A stretch of DNA of 64,000 nucleotides from Mycobacterium aquaticum (GCF_002086485.1 NZ_MVHF01000002.1:124001-188000); one strand, 5' to 3'. Counted from the first letter of the stretch, positions 26,175-35,325 are shown. Made by a program: numbers and translations. Notes: a model not told the origin generated them from the sequence alone.

Positions 26175-27187
26175 TTCACCACCCTCAAACGTGCGCGCAG
26201 CCGCCACATCGTGATGACCGCGGCGATGACAACGATGGCCCCGAGGACCGCCTGTTGGATGAACGAGTTGACGCCGGCCAGCACCATGCCGTTGGCCAGG
26301 GCGACCATCACGCACACGCCGACGACCGAGTGCAGCACGCCGCCGCGGCCACCGGTCAGCACGGTGCCGCCGATGACGACGCCCGCGATGGTCACGAACA
26401 GTTGACCGGTGCCGATACCCACATCCCCGACGCCGGTCCGGGCGGTGGCCATGGCGCCGGCCAGCCCGGCGCACAACCCGGCCAGGATGAACCCGTAGAC
26501 CCGGACCCGGCGCACCGGAATTCCGGACAGCTGGGCGATGTCCTCGCCGCCGCCCACCACCATCGCGTACCGGCCGAACCTCGAGTAGTGCTGGATCCAA
26601 ATCCCGATCAGCACAACGACGATCGCCGTCCACACCAGGATCGGGAGCCCCAGCACCCGGTCCACGGCGAAGCTGAGGAACCCGCTGTCCTGAATGCGGG
26701 GCGGCTTGCCGCCGAACAGCAGCTGAGCGATGCCGAGGCCGATCTGCCAGGTACCGATGGTGACGATGAACGATGGCACCCGCAGATAGGCCACCGATAA
26801 TCCGGACAACGCACCGAGTGCCGCGCCGAGCGCCATGGCCACCACGACCGCCCACAGTCCGAGGTCGTTACCGTTGCGGTCATTGAGCAGCAGCACCGCG
26901 GTGACCATGCCGGTGGCACCCATCACGCCCTCCAGGGACAGGTCGATGCTGCCCATCAACACCACGAAGCTGAGGCCGACCGCGAGCACGGCCGGCACTG
27001 CGCTTTGGATCGCCAGGGTCGAAAGGTTGCCCAGTGAAAGGAAACTCGGGTTCACCGCCAGCATCACCAGGGTGATCAGCACCAGTACGGCCAGCGCCGG
27101 CACCGGCACTCGCTCCGAGCGGAGCACCCTGCGCAAGCGGCTGGGCAGGGGCGGTGGTGACGTCACGATCGTCGTTGCGGCGCTCAT
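26171..27187 (-). CDS. Sugar ABC transporter permease (RbsC type)
   Basis: A 338-aa permease with the RbsC hallmarks VVLMGSIDLSLEGVMG and VIGGTVLTGGRGGVLHS and about 8-10 membrane segments. ATG 27187 overlaps the stop of the binding-protein gene. Part of the import system for the operon's substrate. Confidence 0.9.
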   Translation of the reverse strand: MSAATTIVTSPPPLPSRLRRVLRSERVPVPALAVLVLITLVMLAVNPSFLSLGNLSTLAIQSAVPAVLAVGLSFVVLMGSIDLSLEGVMGATGMVTAVLLLNDRNGNDLGLWAVVVAMALGAALGALSGLSVAYLRVPSFIVTIGTWQIGLGIAQLLFGGKPPRIQDSGFLSFAVDRVLGLPILVWTAIVVVLIGIWIQHYSRFGRYAMVVGGGEDIAQLSGIPVRRVRVYGFILAGLCAGLAGAMATARTGVGDVGIGTGQLFVTIAGVVIGGTVLTGGRGGVLHSVVGVCVMVALANGMVLAGVNSFIQQAVLGAIVVIAAVITMWRLRARLRVVK

Positions 27188-28317
27188 GACTGGACCTGCT
27201 GTCCCACGGGCGCCCATAGGTCGGAGAAGTTCAGTTTCGAGGTGTCGGCCGGATCGCCGACCGTGGCCACGTTGGCGGCGGTGACGACGGGCAACGGCTT
27301 GAGGTAGAAGGCGCGGTGATCGGCGGGCTCGGTGGCCGGATCGATCTGGCCGGTCGCCGCCGCAAATCCGAAGTTCAGCCCGTAGGCCCCCTGTTGGACC
27401 GCCGTGGACTGGGTGGTGGCCACGTAACCGCTGCTCGGGTCGGCAACCGCGCCGAGCGCCTCCTTGAGTCCGTCGATGCCGGTGACCTTGATCTTTCCGG
27501 TCTTGCCGGCGCCCTTGATCGCCGAAAGCGCACCCAGCGCCATGGAGTCGCTGGCAGCCCACACGCCGTTGATCTGGTCGCCGTATTTGGTCAGCAACGA
27601 CTGGGTGACGTCCTGCCCCTTGGTGCGGTCCCAGCCGGCGGTCTGGTCCTCGAGCAGTTTGATGTTCGGGTACTCGGCCAGCGCCTTTTGCAGACCCTTG
27701 AAGCGTTCTTGAGCCGGGGCGTTGTCGAGGATGCCCTGCAGGGCGATGATCGAGCCCTTTCCGCCCATCGCCTCGAACAGTGCCTTGGCGGTGTCGTAAC
27801 CCTGCGGGACGCCGTTGACCGACATGTGCGCGACCCAGTGCGAGTCCTTCGCGGACGGCAGCAAGCCCGGTGGGGTATTCCATTGAGTGACCAGCCAGGC
27901 TCCGGCGTTGTCGACCGCCTTGACCATCGAGGGGACGATGGCGGCTTCGTTCGGGTCGATGTTGAGCACCACGCACTCGCCGCCGTTGGCCAACAGCGAC
28001 TTGATCTGACTCAGTTGCTTGCCGGAGTCACCCTCGCTGGCGATCCATTTGTAGTTGTGGGTCAGGCCCTTGGCCGCGGCGAACGCCCTGGCGCCGGCAT
28101 CGACGCTGACGTAATACTCGTTCTCCAGGCCGCGGCCGGATTGCACCAGCGTGACGTCCTCGGGCTTGCACGTCCCCTTGGCGGTCAGGTCGCCGGTCGA
28201 TCCGCCGGCGCAGCCGGTCAGGGTCGTGGCGACGAGCACGCCGGCGGTCACGCCGAGCACCAGTGTCTGGCGGCCCGAACCGATGCGTAGCCGCTGGGCG
28301 GCAGTCCACTTCATCAT
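27184..28317 (-). CDS. Sugar ABC transporter substrate-binding lipoprotein
   Basis: A 377-aa type-1 periplasmic-binding protein (ribose/galactose class). The lipoprotein signal has lipobox LTGC with Cys36 as the lipid-attachment residue. Ligand-domain segments include VLNIDPNEAAIVPSMVKAV and GVWAASDSMALGALSAI. ATG 28317 overlaps the CoA-transferase stop (ATGATGA). The ligand is unknown; family members bind pentoses, hexoses, polyols or autoinducer-2. Confidence 0.9.
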   Translation of the reverse strand: MMKWTAAQRLRIGSGRQTLVLGVTAGVLVATTLTGCAGGSTGDLTAKGTCKPEDVTLVQSGRGLENEYYVSVDAGARAFAAAKGLTHNYKWIASEGDSGKQLSQIKSLLANGGECVVLNIDPNEAAIVPSMVKAVDNAGAWLVTQWNTPPGLLPSAKDSHWVAHMSVNGVPQGYDTAKALFEAMGGKGSIIALQGILDNAPAQERFKGLQKALAEYPNIKLLEDQTAGWDRTKGQDVTQSLLTKYGDQINGVWAASDSMALGALSAIKGAGKTGKIKVTGIDGLKEALGAVADPSSGYVATTQSTAVQQGAYGLNFGFAAATGQIDPATEPADHRAFYLKPLPVVTAANVATVGDPADTSKLNFSDLWAPVGQQVQS

Positions 28318-29915
28318 GATGAGACCTTTTCTGTGGGGGAGTGGTGCACGGTTTCAGCCCCGGTGAGCACACCGGGCTGGGTCGACGACCGGAAAACCTC
28401 GGCGGGCATCGGCCGGACGTGACCGATGTTTGGCCGGAAGTCCATGTGCGCCAATATGTCCCGTTCGAGGTCGACCCCCGGCGCGACTTCGACCAGGGTG
28501 ATGCCCCGGTCATCGAGTTCGAACACGGCCCGTTCGGTGATGTACAGGGCTGGCTGACCGGTCCGGCGGGCGTTGGCTGCGGCGAACGTCAGGTGACCGA
28601 CCAGGGGCACGAACTTGTGCAGGGTGCCTTCGGCAACGATGGTCAGGTTTCCGTCGCCGACCTCGATCTTCAGTCCTTTGCCGGTGAACGTGCCGCAGAA
28701 CACGACTCGTTTGGCACCATTGACGATGTCGATGAATCCGCCGGGTCCAACGGTGGTCCGGCCCAGCTTGCTGACGTTGACGTTGCCATGGGAATCGACC
28801 TCGCCCATGCCCAGGATCGACAGGTCGATCATCCCCGAGGCGAAGAACTCGAACTGCAGGAGCGAGGAGAACACCGCCTGCGGGTACCGGCTCAGGCCGA
28901 AAAGTGCTCCCGTTTCTGGGAATCCGCCGACGGGCCCCTGCTCGATACACAGGGTGACGTCGTCGAGTCGGCCCTGTTCGATCAACACGTCGACGGCGCC
29001 GGCGCTCATGCCGTAGCCGACGTTGAGCACACAGCCGGACTGCACCTCCATCGCGGCGCGGCGGGCAATGACCCCGCGAGCACCTTCGATCGGGCTGATC
29101 GCCGGGTGGAAACTGTTTTCAAAGTGACCAGGGGTATAGAAGGCCGGTTCCAGCTGGGAGACCCGTGATTGTTGCTGTTCCGGGTGCTCGACAATGACGT
29201 CGACCAGTGGCGAGGGGACCAGCATCAGCCGTGGATCCAGTGCGCCATCGGCGACGACCTGCCGGACTTGGGCCACAACGATGCCGCCATTGCCGCGGGC
29301 GGCGATGGCAACGGCCTGGGCGTCCAGGCTGGACGCCTCCTGGTCGGCGCTGACATTGCCCGTGCGGTCGGCCGACCAGCCTCGGATGATGCCGACGTCG
29401 ACCGGGAGCGGGCGGTAGTGCAAGTACTCCTGCCCGTCGATCTCGATGAGTTTCACCAGGTCGTCGGTCGCGGCGGCATTGATCTTGCCGCCGGACTCTC
29501 GAGGATCGACAAATGTGTGCAACCCGACCTTGGTGATCAGCCCTGGGCGCCCCGCGCCGCTGTCTCGCAGCAGTGCGGCGATGACCCCGGCCGGGAAGGA
29601 ATATGCCTCGATCGCGTTGGTGGCCGCCAACTCCTGCATCCGTGGAGACCAGCTCCAATGGCCGCCGATGACCCGCTTGACCATGCCTTCGTGGGCGAAC
29701 CGGGTCAGCCCGGTCGTTGTCCCGTCACCGATGCCCAGGCCGTGGACGATGGTCAGATCGCGGGGATGCCCCTCGGCCAGGAATCGTCGTTCCACGGCGG
29801 CGAACACGTGATCGGCTTCGAGGATGCCGCCGCCGGAACCGGTGAGCGCGACCACCGCACCGTCCTCGATGGTGCGGGCCACCTCATCCGCGTCGATGAA
29901 CCGCGCGCCGGTCAT
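28314..29915 (-). CDS. Family I CoA-transferase, fused alpha/beta subunits (YdiF-like)
   Basis: A 533-aa acyl-CoA:carboxylate CoA-transferase. The glycine loop ALTGSGGGILEADHV is near the N-terminus. The likely catalytic Glu is in LCIEQGPVGGFPETG, the place of the thioester-forming Glu in this family. Start ATG 29915 shares its A with the stop of the leader ORF (TGATG). It suggests that the pathway activates an organic acid to a CoA ester, matching the acyl-CoA dehydrogenase-like gene at the end of the operon. Confidence 0.87.
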   Translation of the reverse strand: MTGARFIDADEVARTIEDGAVVALTGSGGGILEADHVFAAVERRFLAEGHPRDLTIVHGLGIGDGTTTGLTRFAHEGMVKRVIGGHWSWSPRMQELAATNAIEAYSFPAGVIAALLRDSGAGRPGLITKVGLHTFVDPRESGGKINAAATDDLVKLIEIDGQEYLHYRPLPVDVGIIRGWSADRTGNVSADQEASSLDAQAVAIAARGNGGIVVAQVRQVVADGALDPRLMLVPSPLVDVIVEHPEQQQSRVSQLEPAFYTPGHFENSFHPAISPIEGARGVIARRAAMEVQSGCVLNVGYGMSAGAVDVLIEQGRLDDVTLCIEQGPVGGFPETGALFGLSRYPQAVFSSLLQFEFFASGMIDLSILGMGEVDSHGNVNVSKLGRTTVGPGGFIDIVNGAKRVVFCGTFTGKGLKIEVGDGNLTIVAEGTLHKFVPLVGHLTFAAANARRTGQPALYITERAVFELDDRGITLVEVAPGVDLERDILAHMDFRPNIGHVRPMPAEVFRSSTQPGVLTGAETVHHSPTEKVSS

Positions 29916-30049
29916 CAGTCGCCCAGCCCAGTGTCGGCGGTCAGCTTGGTGCCGACCGCGAAACGATCGTCGGCGACCGACGGCGTGGCCATCGTGAATG
30001 TCAACGCGACTGCTTCGCACTGGTCGTTCCGTCTCCCTGGGATCAACAT
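29915..30049 (-). CDS. Small ORF (44 aa), coupled leader of the operon
   Basis: ATG 30049 is preceded by a good AGGAGAG ribosome site (7 bp spacing). The stop overlaps the CoA-transferase ATG as TGATG, which strongly suggests translational coupling. The product (MLIPGRRNDQCEAVALTF...) has no recognisable domain. It could be a regulatory leader or a tiny real protein. It lies 20 bp downstream of the LacI-type box at 30070-30081. Confidence 0.55.
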   Translation of the reverse strand: MLIPGRRNDQCEAVALTFTMATPSVADDRFAVGTKLTADTGLGD

Positions 30050-30069
30050 GCTCGCTCTCCTAAAATCGT

Positions 30070-30081
30070 GTAAGCGTTTTC
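30070..30081. promoter_or_regulatory. LacI-type operator, long minus operon
   Basis: GTAAGCGTTTTC, nine or ten of twelve positions matching the GAAAGCGCTTTC boxes at 33135, 33223 and 35314. It is 20 bp upstream of the leader ORF start, at the head of the eleven-gene operon. It is assigned to the LacI-family regulator at 30442-31461 by motif and proximity. Confidence 0.65.
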
Positions 30082-30441
30082 TACCGTGATTTGGACCACA
30101 AGTCAATACCCCCTGTGACGGGGCAACCGAATGCCAGCGAAAACGATGCTACATAGGCGATATACTGCATGTATTGGGTTGTCAGCCGGATACGTCGACT
30201 TGAGTGCCTTGATCGACACAGATGCAGATAGCGCTTTCACTATGGACGGTGTTGGGCGTGCGGGCCCGCGCCCCGACGAGCCGATCAGGATTGCTGCAGA
30301 GGACGACCAGCATCGTTGTGGCGCCGTCAGGCCTGGCCTTCGGTCCGTGCCTGAGCGACCAGAAAGCCGTTACGGTGCAACAGGTTCAGCGCGCAAGCGC
30401 GGCGCCGGGGTTGGGTCGCTCACGGCGCGGTGATGGCAGCG
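30082..30441. other. Intergenic region with the operon promoter
   Basis: About 360 bp between the regulator gene's 3' end and the long operon. It must carry the operon promoter, and the segment next to the box (30082-30200) is relatively AT-rich. Small plus-strand frames (30131-30433, 30222-30476) lack family features and are not called as genes. Confidence 0.5.
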
Positions 30442-31461
30442 TCAGCGCGGTGGCGCCGTCGACTCCCGCAGGATGACCTCGGCAGTCAACATCGGTGGCG
30501 AGTCTGAGGGCGTCTCGCCGGCAAGCATCAATTGCATCAGGCCCCACGCGGCTTGACCGAGGTCGACTTTGGGATTGGTCACCGTGGTCAACTTGGGTGC
30601 GATGTGGCGCGCGAGCACGTTGTCGTCGAAACCCGTCACCGACATGTCCTCGGGGACGCGAACGCCGTGGTCGCGCAACGCTGAGATCGCGCCGATCGCC
30701 GACAGGTCGTTGAAGCAGATCAATACCGAGGGATCATGGGAAAGAGCTTCCGGCACAGACGCATACGCGCCTTCGACGGTGCCGTCGCAGCTGACGTAGC
30801 TGGTCTCGAGCCCGAACATCGACAAACTCTGGATTGCCCGCCACCGTTCCCGGTTCTGCCATGCCAGTTCCGAACCACTCAGGTAGACGGCCCGGCGATG
30901 GCCCAACTGGGATAGGTGAGTGCACAGTTGCATCATCGGCGTGAAGTTGTCCACCGCCACCATCGGCAGATCGACACCGAGTTCGACGCGGTTCACCAGA
31001 ACAACCGGGGCCTGGCGCCGCGCGAGCTGTTTGAGTCCGGCGGTGGCGATGCGACTGGACAACAGCACCAGACCGTCGACCTGCTCGAGCAAGTCCAGGG
31101 CGGTGTTCAGCTCCTGCTCAGGGTCACCGGCGGAGTCGGCGATAAGGATTCGGTAGCCGTGCTCGGACGCGCCACGATGCATTTGACTGACGAGATCGAA
31201 GAAGTAGGCGTTGGTCAGGTCCGGCAGCAGAACTCCGATGTTGCGCAAGGATCCCAGCGCCAGCCCCCGTGCGGCGCGGCTGGGCCGATACGACAGCTCC
31301 GCGACGGCCTGCTGCACTCGCGCGGCCAATTCAGGTTTGACCGCGGCAGAACCACTCATGACCCTGGACACGGTCGCAATCGACACGCCCGCCGCGTCGG
31401 CCACCGTACTGATCGTCACGCGGCCGGGTGTGGGCCCGGTCGTCGAGTTGCGTGTCGCCAT
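30442..31461 (-). CDS. LacI-family transcriptional regulator
   Basis: A 339-aa regulator. The N-terminal helix-turn-helix (VTISTVADAAGVSIATVSRV, about 15-34) and hinge helix (YRPSRAARGLALGS) are clear. The rest is a periplasmic-binding-like effector domain (RNIGVLLPDLTNAYFFDL; SVTGFDDNVLARHIAPKLTT). It is expected to bind the GCGCTT-centred boxes found upstream of four neighbouring transcription units and to release on a sugar-like inducer. Confidence 0.92.
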   Translation of the reverse strand: MATRNSTTGPTPGRVTISTVADAAGVSIATVSRVMSGSAAVKPELAARVQQAVAELSYRPSRAARGLALGSLRNIGVLLPDLTNAYFFDLVSQMHRGASEHGYRILIADSAGDPEQELNTALDLLEQVDGLVLLSSRIATAGLKQLARRQAPVVLVNRVELGVDLPMVAVDNFTPMMQLCTHLSQLGHRRAVYLSGSELAWQNRERWRAIQSLSMFGLETSYVSCDGTVEGAYASVPEALSHDPSVLICFNDLSAIGAISALRDHGVRVPEDMSVTGFDDNVLARHIAPKLTTVTNPKVDLGQAAWGLMQLMLAGETPSDSPPMLTAEVILRESTAPPR

Positions 31462-31596
31462 CGCGGGCCTCCCATGATCGTGAAAAAACTATCACCGGCC
31501 AGGGCGTGCCGAATCATCTGCCACCGGACACCCGAGTCATCGCATGCTACCTGCGATTATTCCTGGGTTTGGGTTTCTTCACCATGTCATCTCTCT

Positions 31597-31608
31597 GCAA
31601 TCGCTTTC
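31597..31608. promoter_or_regulatory. Weak LacI-type box upstream of its own gene
   Basis: GCAATCGCTTTC keeps one perfect half (CGCTTTC) of the GAAAGCGCTTTC consensus and is degenerate in the other. It is 136 bp upstream of the regulator start, between it and the aldehyde dehydrogenase stop. It may allow weak autoregulation; it could also be chance. Confidence 0.3.
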
Positions 31609-31637
31609 TGTCGATCAGCTCTCGCCGCCGCCCCGGT

Positions 31638-33122
31638 TCACCGGAAGAACGGCTCGCGTTGACCGGTGCGGATCTGGATCGTCTTCACTTCGGTGAACTC
31701 GTCGAATCCGACCTGTCCCATCTCTCGCCCGTAGCCGCTGTTCTTGACCCCGCCACCGGGCAGTTGGGGTGCGCCGTCGATGGTGGTGTTGATCCACACG
31801 GTGCCGCTGTGCAGGGCGCGGCCGACGGTGAGCGCGGTGTCGATGTTCTTCGACCAGACGGTGTTTGCCAGACCGTATTCGACGGAGTTGGCCAGGCCGA
31901 TCGCCTCTTCGGTGGTACCGAATCGGGTCACGGTGAGAACGGGGCCGAAGATTTCTTCTTGGAAGGCCGGGTTCTGGGGGGTGACCTCATCGAGAATCGT
32001 TGGGGCGAAGAAGAATCCGTCCCGCAGTTCCGGACTGTCCAGCCGAGCGCCGCCGAGCAGGACCCGGGCCCCGTGCTGCCGGCCGATGTTGACGTAATTG
32101 AGCACGGTTTCGAGGTGTTCGGCGTGGATGAGCGCCCCGATGTCGGAATCCTCGTCAAGAGGATGTCCCACGGCGAGTTCGCGCGCGCGACTGACCACAG
32201 CTGACAGGAATTCATCGGCGATGTCCTGGTGCACCAGCAGACGGGCGCCGGACACACAGCATTCACCCTGGTTGAAGAACACGCCGAACAGGACGCCATC
32301 GACGGCCGCCGTCAGGTCTGCGTCCGGGAACACGATGGTGGCCGCCTTACCCCCGAGCTCCATCGACAGTCGCTTGCTGTTGACCCCGGAGGCCTGGATG
32401 ATGCGTTGCCCCACCGAGGTGCTGCCGGTGAACGACAGTACATCGATGTGTTCGGATTCGGCCAGGTGCTGGCCGACGACGGAGCCGCGGCCGGTGACGA
32501 CGTTGAAGACACCGGCGGGCACACCGGCCTCGACGGTGAGACGGGCGATCTCCAGGGTGGTTCCGGAGGTCACTTCAGCGGGTTTGGCCACCGCGGTGCA
32601 GCCGGCGGCGAGCGCGAATGGCAGTTTCTGCATGAGCAGAAGCAACGGGAAGTTCCATGGGGTGATCATGCCGACGACCCCGGCCGGTTCGCGGGTCACC
32701 AGGCCGGTGAAGCCGGGGCCCAGGTTGGTGTGGACGTCCCCGTGCATCGTCAATGCGAGAGCTGCGGCGTACTCGGTCAAGCCGATGCTGGCTGCGACGT
32801 CGCCGCGGGCCAGTCGCAGCGGCTTGCCCGTCTCCTCGGCTTCGATGCGGGCAAGCTGTTCGGCGTCGCGTCGCGTCAGGGCGGCGAGGCGGTTGAGTAT
32901 CCGGGATCGATCCTGGCCGGACAGGTGCGGCCAGGTGCCGGTGTCGAATGCGGTCCGGGCGGCCTCGACGGCTGCGCGGGCGTCCTCCACCGTACCGGCG
33001 ACGTAACGGGCGACCAGCCGGCCGGTGGCCGGCGAGTGGCGATCGACCATGTTGGTCCCCGGAGGGCTCTCGTGGCCGTTGATGTGCAGCCCGTAACTGC
33101 GGACGGCGTTGTCAACCTGCAT
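31638..33122 (-). CDS. NAD(P)-dependent aldehyde dehydrogenase
   Basis: A 494-aa ALDH. Catalytic Glu in MELGGKAA and catalytic Cys in NQGECCVSG are present; the cofactor segment is TPWNFPLLLLMQKLPFALAAG. ATG 33122 has a strong GGAGG site; an open extension to 33200 is unsupported. A LacI box lies 13 bp upstream, so it is probably in the regulon. Substrate aldehyde unknown, likely produced by the GMC or Zn-dehydrogenases. Confidence 0.9.
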   Translation of the reverse strand: MQVDNAVRSYGLHINGHESPPGTNMVDRHSPATGRLVARYVAGTVEDARAAVEAARTAFDTGTWPHLSGQDRSRILNRLAALTRRDAEQLARIEAEETGKPLRLARGDVAASIGLTEYAAALALTMHGDVHTNLGPGFTGLVTREPAGVVGMITPWNFPLLLLMQKLPFALAAGCTAVAKPAEVTSGTTLEIARLTVEAGVPAGVFNVVTGRGSVVGQHLAESEHIDVLSFTGSTSVGQRIIQASGVNSKRLSMELGGKAATIVFPDADLTAAVDGVLFGVFFNQGECCVSGARLLVHQDIADEFLSAVVSRARELAVGHPLDEDSDIGALIHAEHLETVLNYVNIGRQHGARVLLGGARLDSPELRDGFFFAPTILDEVTPQNPAFQEEIFGPVLTVTRFGTTEEAIGLANSVEYGLANTVWSKNIDTALTVGRALHSGTVWINTTIDGAPQLPGGGVKNSGYGREMGQVGFDEFTEVKTIQIRTGQREPFFR

Positions 33123-33134
33123 GGGTACCTCCAA

Positions 33135-33146
33135 GAAAGCGCTTGC
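33135..33146. promoter_or_regulatory. LacI-type operator, aldehyde dehydrogenase
   Basis: GAAAGCGCTTGC, 11 of 12 positions of the palindrome GAAAGCGCTTTC. It is 13 bp upstream of the ALDH start. Confidence 0.75.
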
Positions 33147-33222
33147 TTGACGGTGAATGTGACACAGGTTACGGTACAACAGGCTATTTACCATGCGCAA
33201 GGGCCGTAGATCGGCATTAAAA

Positions 33223-33234
33223 GAAAGCGCTTAC
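33223..33234. promoter_or_regulatory. LacI-type operator, DUF993 gene
   Basis: GAAAGCGCTTAC, 11 of 12 positions of the palindrome, 19 bp upstream of the DUF993 start. Together with the box at 33135 each side of this divergent promoter region has its own site. Confidence 0.75.
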
Positions 33235-33253
33235 ACATCGGAAGGTTTGGCAC

Positions 33254-34414
33254 ATGACGATTACGGTCACGATTCCTGGACCTGGCGGCGGCCAGCACGT
33301 GTTGCACGAGGGTCATGGCTATCCGGCGGTCTGCGCGCCATCGGTGTCCCGGGAGGCATATGCGGCGGCCCACGTCGTGGCGAACCCGCTGACGGCCTCG
33401 ATGGCCGACTCCGGCGAGGGCACCATCGACTGGTCTGCGACATTGCGAATTCGCGAACGGATCTGGGATCTGGGGCTCGGGGTTGCCGAGGCGATGGATA
33501 CCGCTCAGCGGGGAATGGGCCTGCCGTGGAGCGACGCGCAGACGTTGATCGACCTGACGTTGACCGCCGGCCGCGCCCGCAACGCAGCCACGGTGGTCGG
33601 AGTCAGCACTGACCAGCTTCCCGAGAACCTTCCCGCGTCCCTGGAGCAGATCACGCAGGCCTACATCGAGCAGGTCGAATTCGTCGAGCAGCGCGGCGGC
33701 ACACCGGTGCTGATGGCCAGCCGCTGGCTTGCGGCCACGGCGCGCACGGCCGACGACTACCTGCAGGTGTACCGGGCGGTGCTGGTCGCCGCCCGCGGCC
33801 CGGTGCTGTTGCATTGGCTGGGCGTAGCATTCGATGCCCGTTTGGAAGGCTATTGGGGCAGCACGGATCTCGACGTCGCCACCCGGACCGTTCTGGACCT
33901 GATCGAGTCGGAGCCGGCCAAGATCGCGGGCATCAAGATCTCGCTACTGGACGCCGCCCGTGAGGTTCGGCTGCGCCGGCAGCTGCCCGCCGGAGTGAAG
34001 TTGTTCACCGGGGATGACTTCAACTACGTCGACCTCATCGCCGGTGACGAACTGGGCCACAGCCACGCGCTGCTCGGTGCGTTCGCCGCCATCACCCCGA
34101 TCGCCGCCGCGGCACTGGCCCGCCTGGATGCCAGCGACGTGGACGGCTACCGCCGAATTCTTGAGCCGACACTTCCGTTGTCCCGATTGGTGTTTCAGGA
34201 ACCCACCCAGTACTACAAGACCGGGGTGGCCTGGTTGTCCTACCTCAATGGGGACCAGCGGTCGTTCCGGATGATCGGCGGCCTGGATTCCGGACGCAAC
34301 ATCGCGCATCTGATCGAGCTGTTCGTCACCGCCAATGACATCGGCCTGTTCCGGGATCCGGCCCTGACCGCGCACCGGCTGAACACGTACCTCGCCGCGT
34401 ACGGCCTGGCCTGA
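33254..34414 (+). CDS. DUF993-family protein (dihydrodipicolinate-synthase-like TIM barrel)
   Basis: A 386-aa protein matching what I know of the DUF993 family, distantly related to class I aldolase/DHDPS barrels. A conserved-looking Lys lies in KIAGIKISLLDAA, where DHDPS-type enzymes carry the Schiff-base lysine. Typical segments include GPVLLHWLGVAFDARLEGYWG and LFTGDDFNYVDLI. An aldolase or dehydratase step is plausible but unproven. It is divergent from the ALDH and convergent with the TIM-barrel isomerase gene. Confidence 0.8.
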   Translation: MTITVTIPGPGGGQHVLHEGHGYPAVCAPSVSREAYAAAHVVANPLTASMADSGEGTIDWSATLRIRERIWDLGLGVAEAMDTAQRGMGLPWSDAQTLIDLTLTAGRARNAATVVGVSTDQLPENLPASLEQITQAYIEQVEFVEQRGGTPVLMASRWLAATARTADDYLQVYRAVLVAARGPVLLHWLGVAFDARLEGYWGSTDLDVATRTVLDLIESEPAKIAGIKISLLDAAREVRLRRQLPAGVKLFTGDDFNYVDLIAGDELGHSHALLGAFAAITPIAAAALARLDASDVDGYRRILEPTLPLSRLVFQEPTQYYKTGVAWLSYLNGDQRSFRMIGGLDSGRNIAHLIELFVTANDIGLFRDPALTAHRLNTYLAAYGLA

Positions 34415-34441
34415 CCTCGCAGGGCCGGCCGCGGCGGCAGA

Positions 34442-35248
34442 TCACAGCGCCGCCGCCGCGGCAGCCGCGGCGGCAGCGGTGGTCTGCGCTGACTGCGCCC
34501 ACCACCGACGACTGAGAACCTCGATCTCCACCAGACCCCGATAGCCGGCCTGCCGGGCCAGCCCGATGAATCCGGTCAGGTCGATGCACCCGTCGCCGGG
34601 CATCGCGCGGCTGTCCAGTTCGTCGCAGATTGGGGAAACCCAGTCCGCGACTTGAATACTGGCCATCAACCCGGCGGCGGCATCGAGCTCGGTATCGAGC
34701 CGGTGGTCCCACCAGACATGGTAGGCGTCGATCGCCAGCCCCACCCACTCCGAGCCGATCGCGCGGACCAGCGCCGTCGCCTCCTGGAGGCTGGTGATCG
34801 CGGATCTGCTGGCCGCCATCATCGGATGCATGGGTTCAACGGCCAGCCGGACCTGGGCCGCGCGAGCCACCGGCTCCAATGCGGCGATGCCGTCGGCGAT
34901 CTGGGATCGCGAAACCGTGATGCCCGGCTGGACGACCGGGCCGCACACCAGCACCAGACATTCCGCACCCAGATCGTGCGCCTGCTCAACCGCTCTGCAG
35001 TTGTCCTCATGGATCGCGTCGGCGCGCGAAAGGTCTGTGTGCGTGAACATTCCACCGCGGCACACCGATGTGACCGCGATCCCCTCTGCCGTCGCACGCC
35101 GACGGAGGGAAGCCAGGTTCTGTCCTTCGAGTGTGTCGCGCCATAGGCCGACCCCTCCAAATCCGTTGGTGAGAGCCAGGTCGACGACCTGATCGGCAGG
35201 GGTGCCTTTGACGGTGACCGAGTTCAAACTCGCATCGCGAAGATCCAT
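34442..35248 (-). CDS. Sugar phosphate isomerase/epimerase-like TIM-barrel protein
   Basis: A 268-aa AP-endonuclease-2/xylose-isomerase-like barrel. Putative metal ligands are Glu in LAVEPMHPM, Asp-His in LAIDAYHVWWD and Glu in GLVEIEVLS. It ends with an odd run of about eleven alanines after SAQTT. It follows DUF993 convergently with a 27-bp gap. A LacI box lies 66 bp upstream of the start. It may isomerise a keto-sugar intermediate; the exact reaction is unknown. Confidence 0.82.
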   Translation of the reverse strand: MDLRDASLNSVTVKGTPADQVVDLALTNGFGGVGLWRDTLEGQNLASLRRRATAEGIAVTSVCRGGMFTHTDLSRADAIHEDNCRAVEQAHDLGAECLVLVCGPVVQPGITVSRSQIADGIAALEPVARAAQVRLAVEPMHPMMAASRSAITSLQEATALVRAIGSEWVGLAIDAYHVWWDHRLDTELDAAAGLMASIQVADWVSPICDELDSRAMPGDGCIDLTGFIGLARQAGYRGLVEIEVLSRRWWAQSAQTTAAAAAAAAAAL

Positions 35249-35313
35249 CAGTGTGCCGATCCGTGGGCGGCGCGGTGACGCGGCGTGCGGCGATCCATAT
35301 TGTGGCCTTTCGT

Positions 35314-35325
35314 GAAAGCGCTTTC
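35314..35325. promoter_or_regulatory. LacI-type operator, perfect palindrome
   Basis: GAAAGCGCTTTC, perfect 12-bp dyad and the best match in the window. It sits between the divergent TIM-barrel gene (minus) and the acyl-CoA dehydrogenase operon (plus) and may control both. Confidence 0.8.

Noticed and set aside
24813..26405. 530-aa plus-strand open frame
   Set aside because: Antisense to the ABC ATPase, whose motifs are unmistakable; the translation shows no domain.
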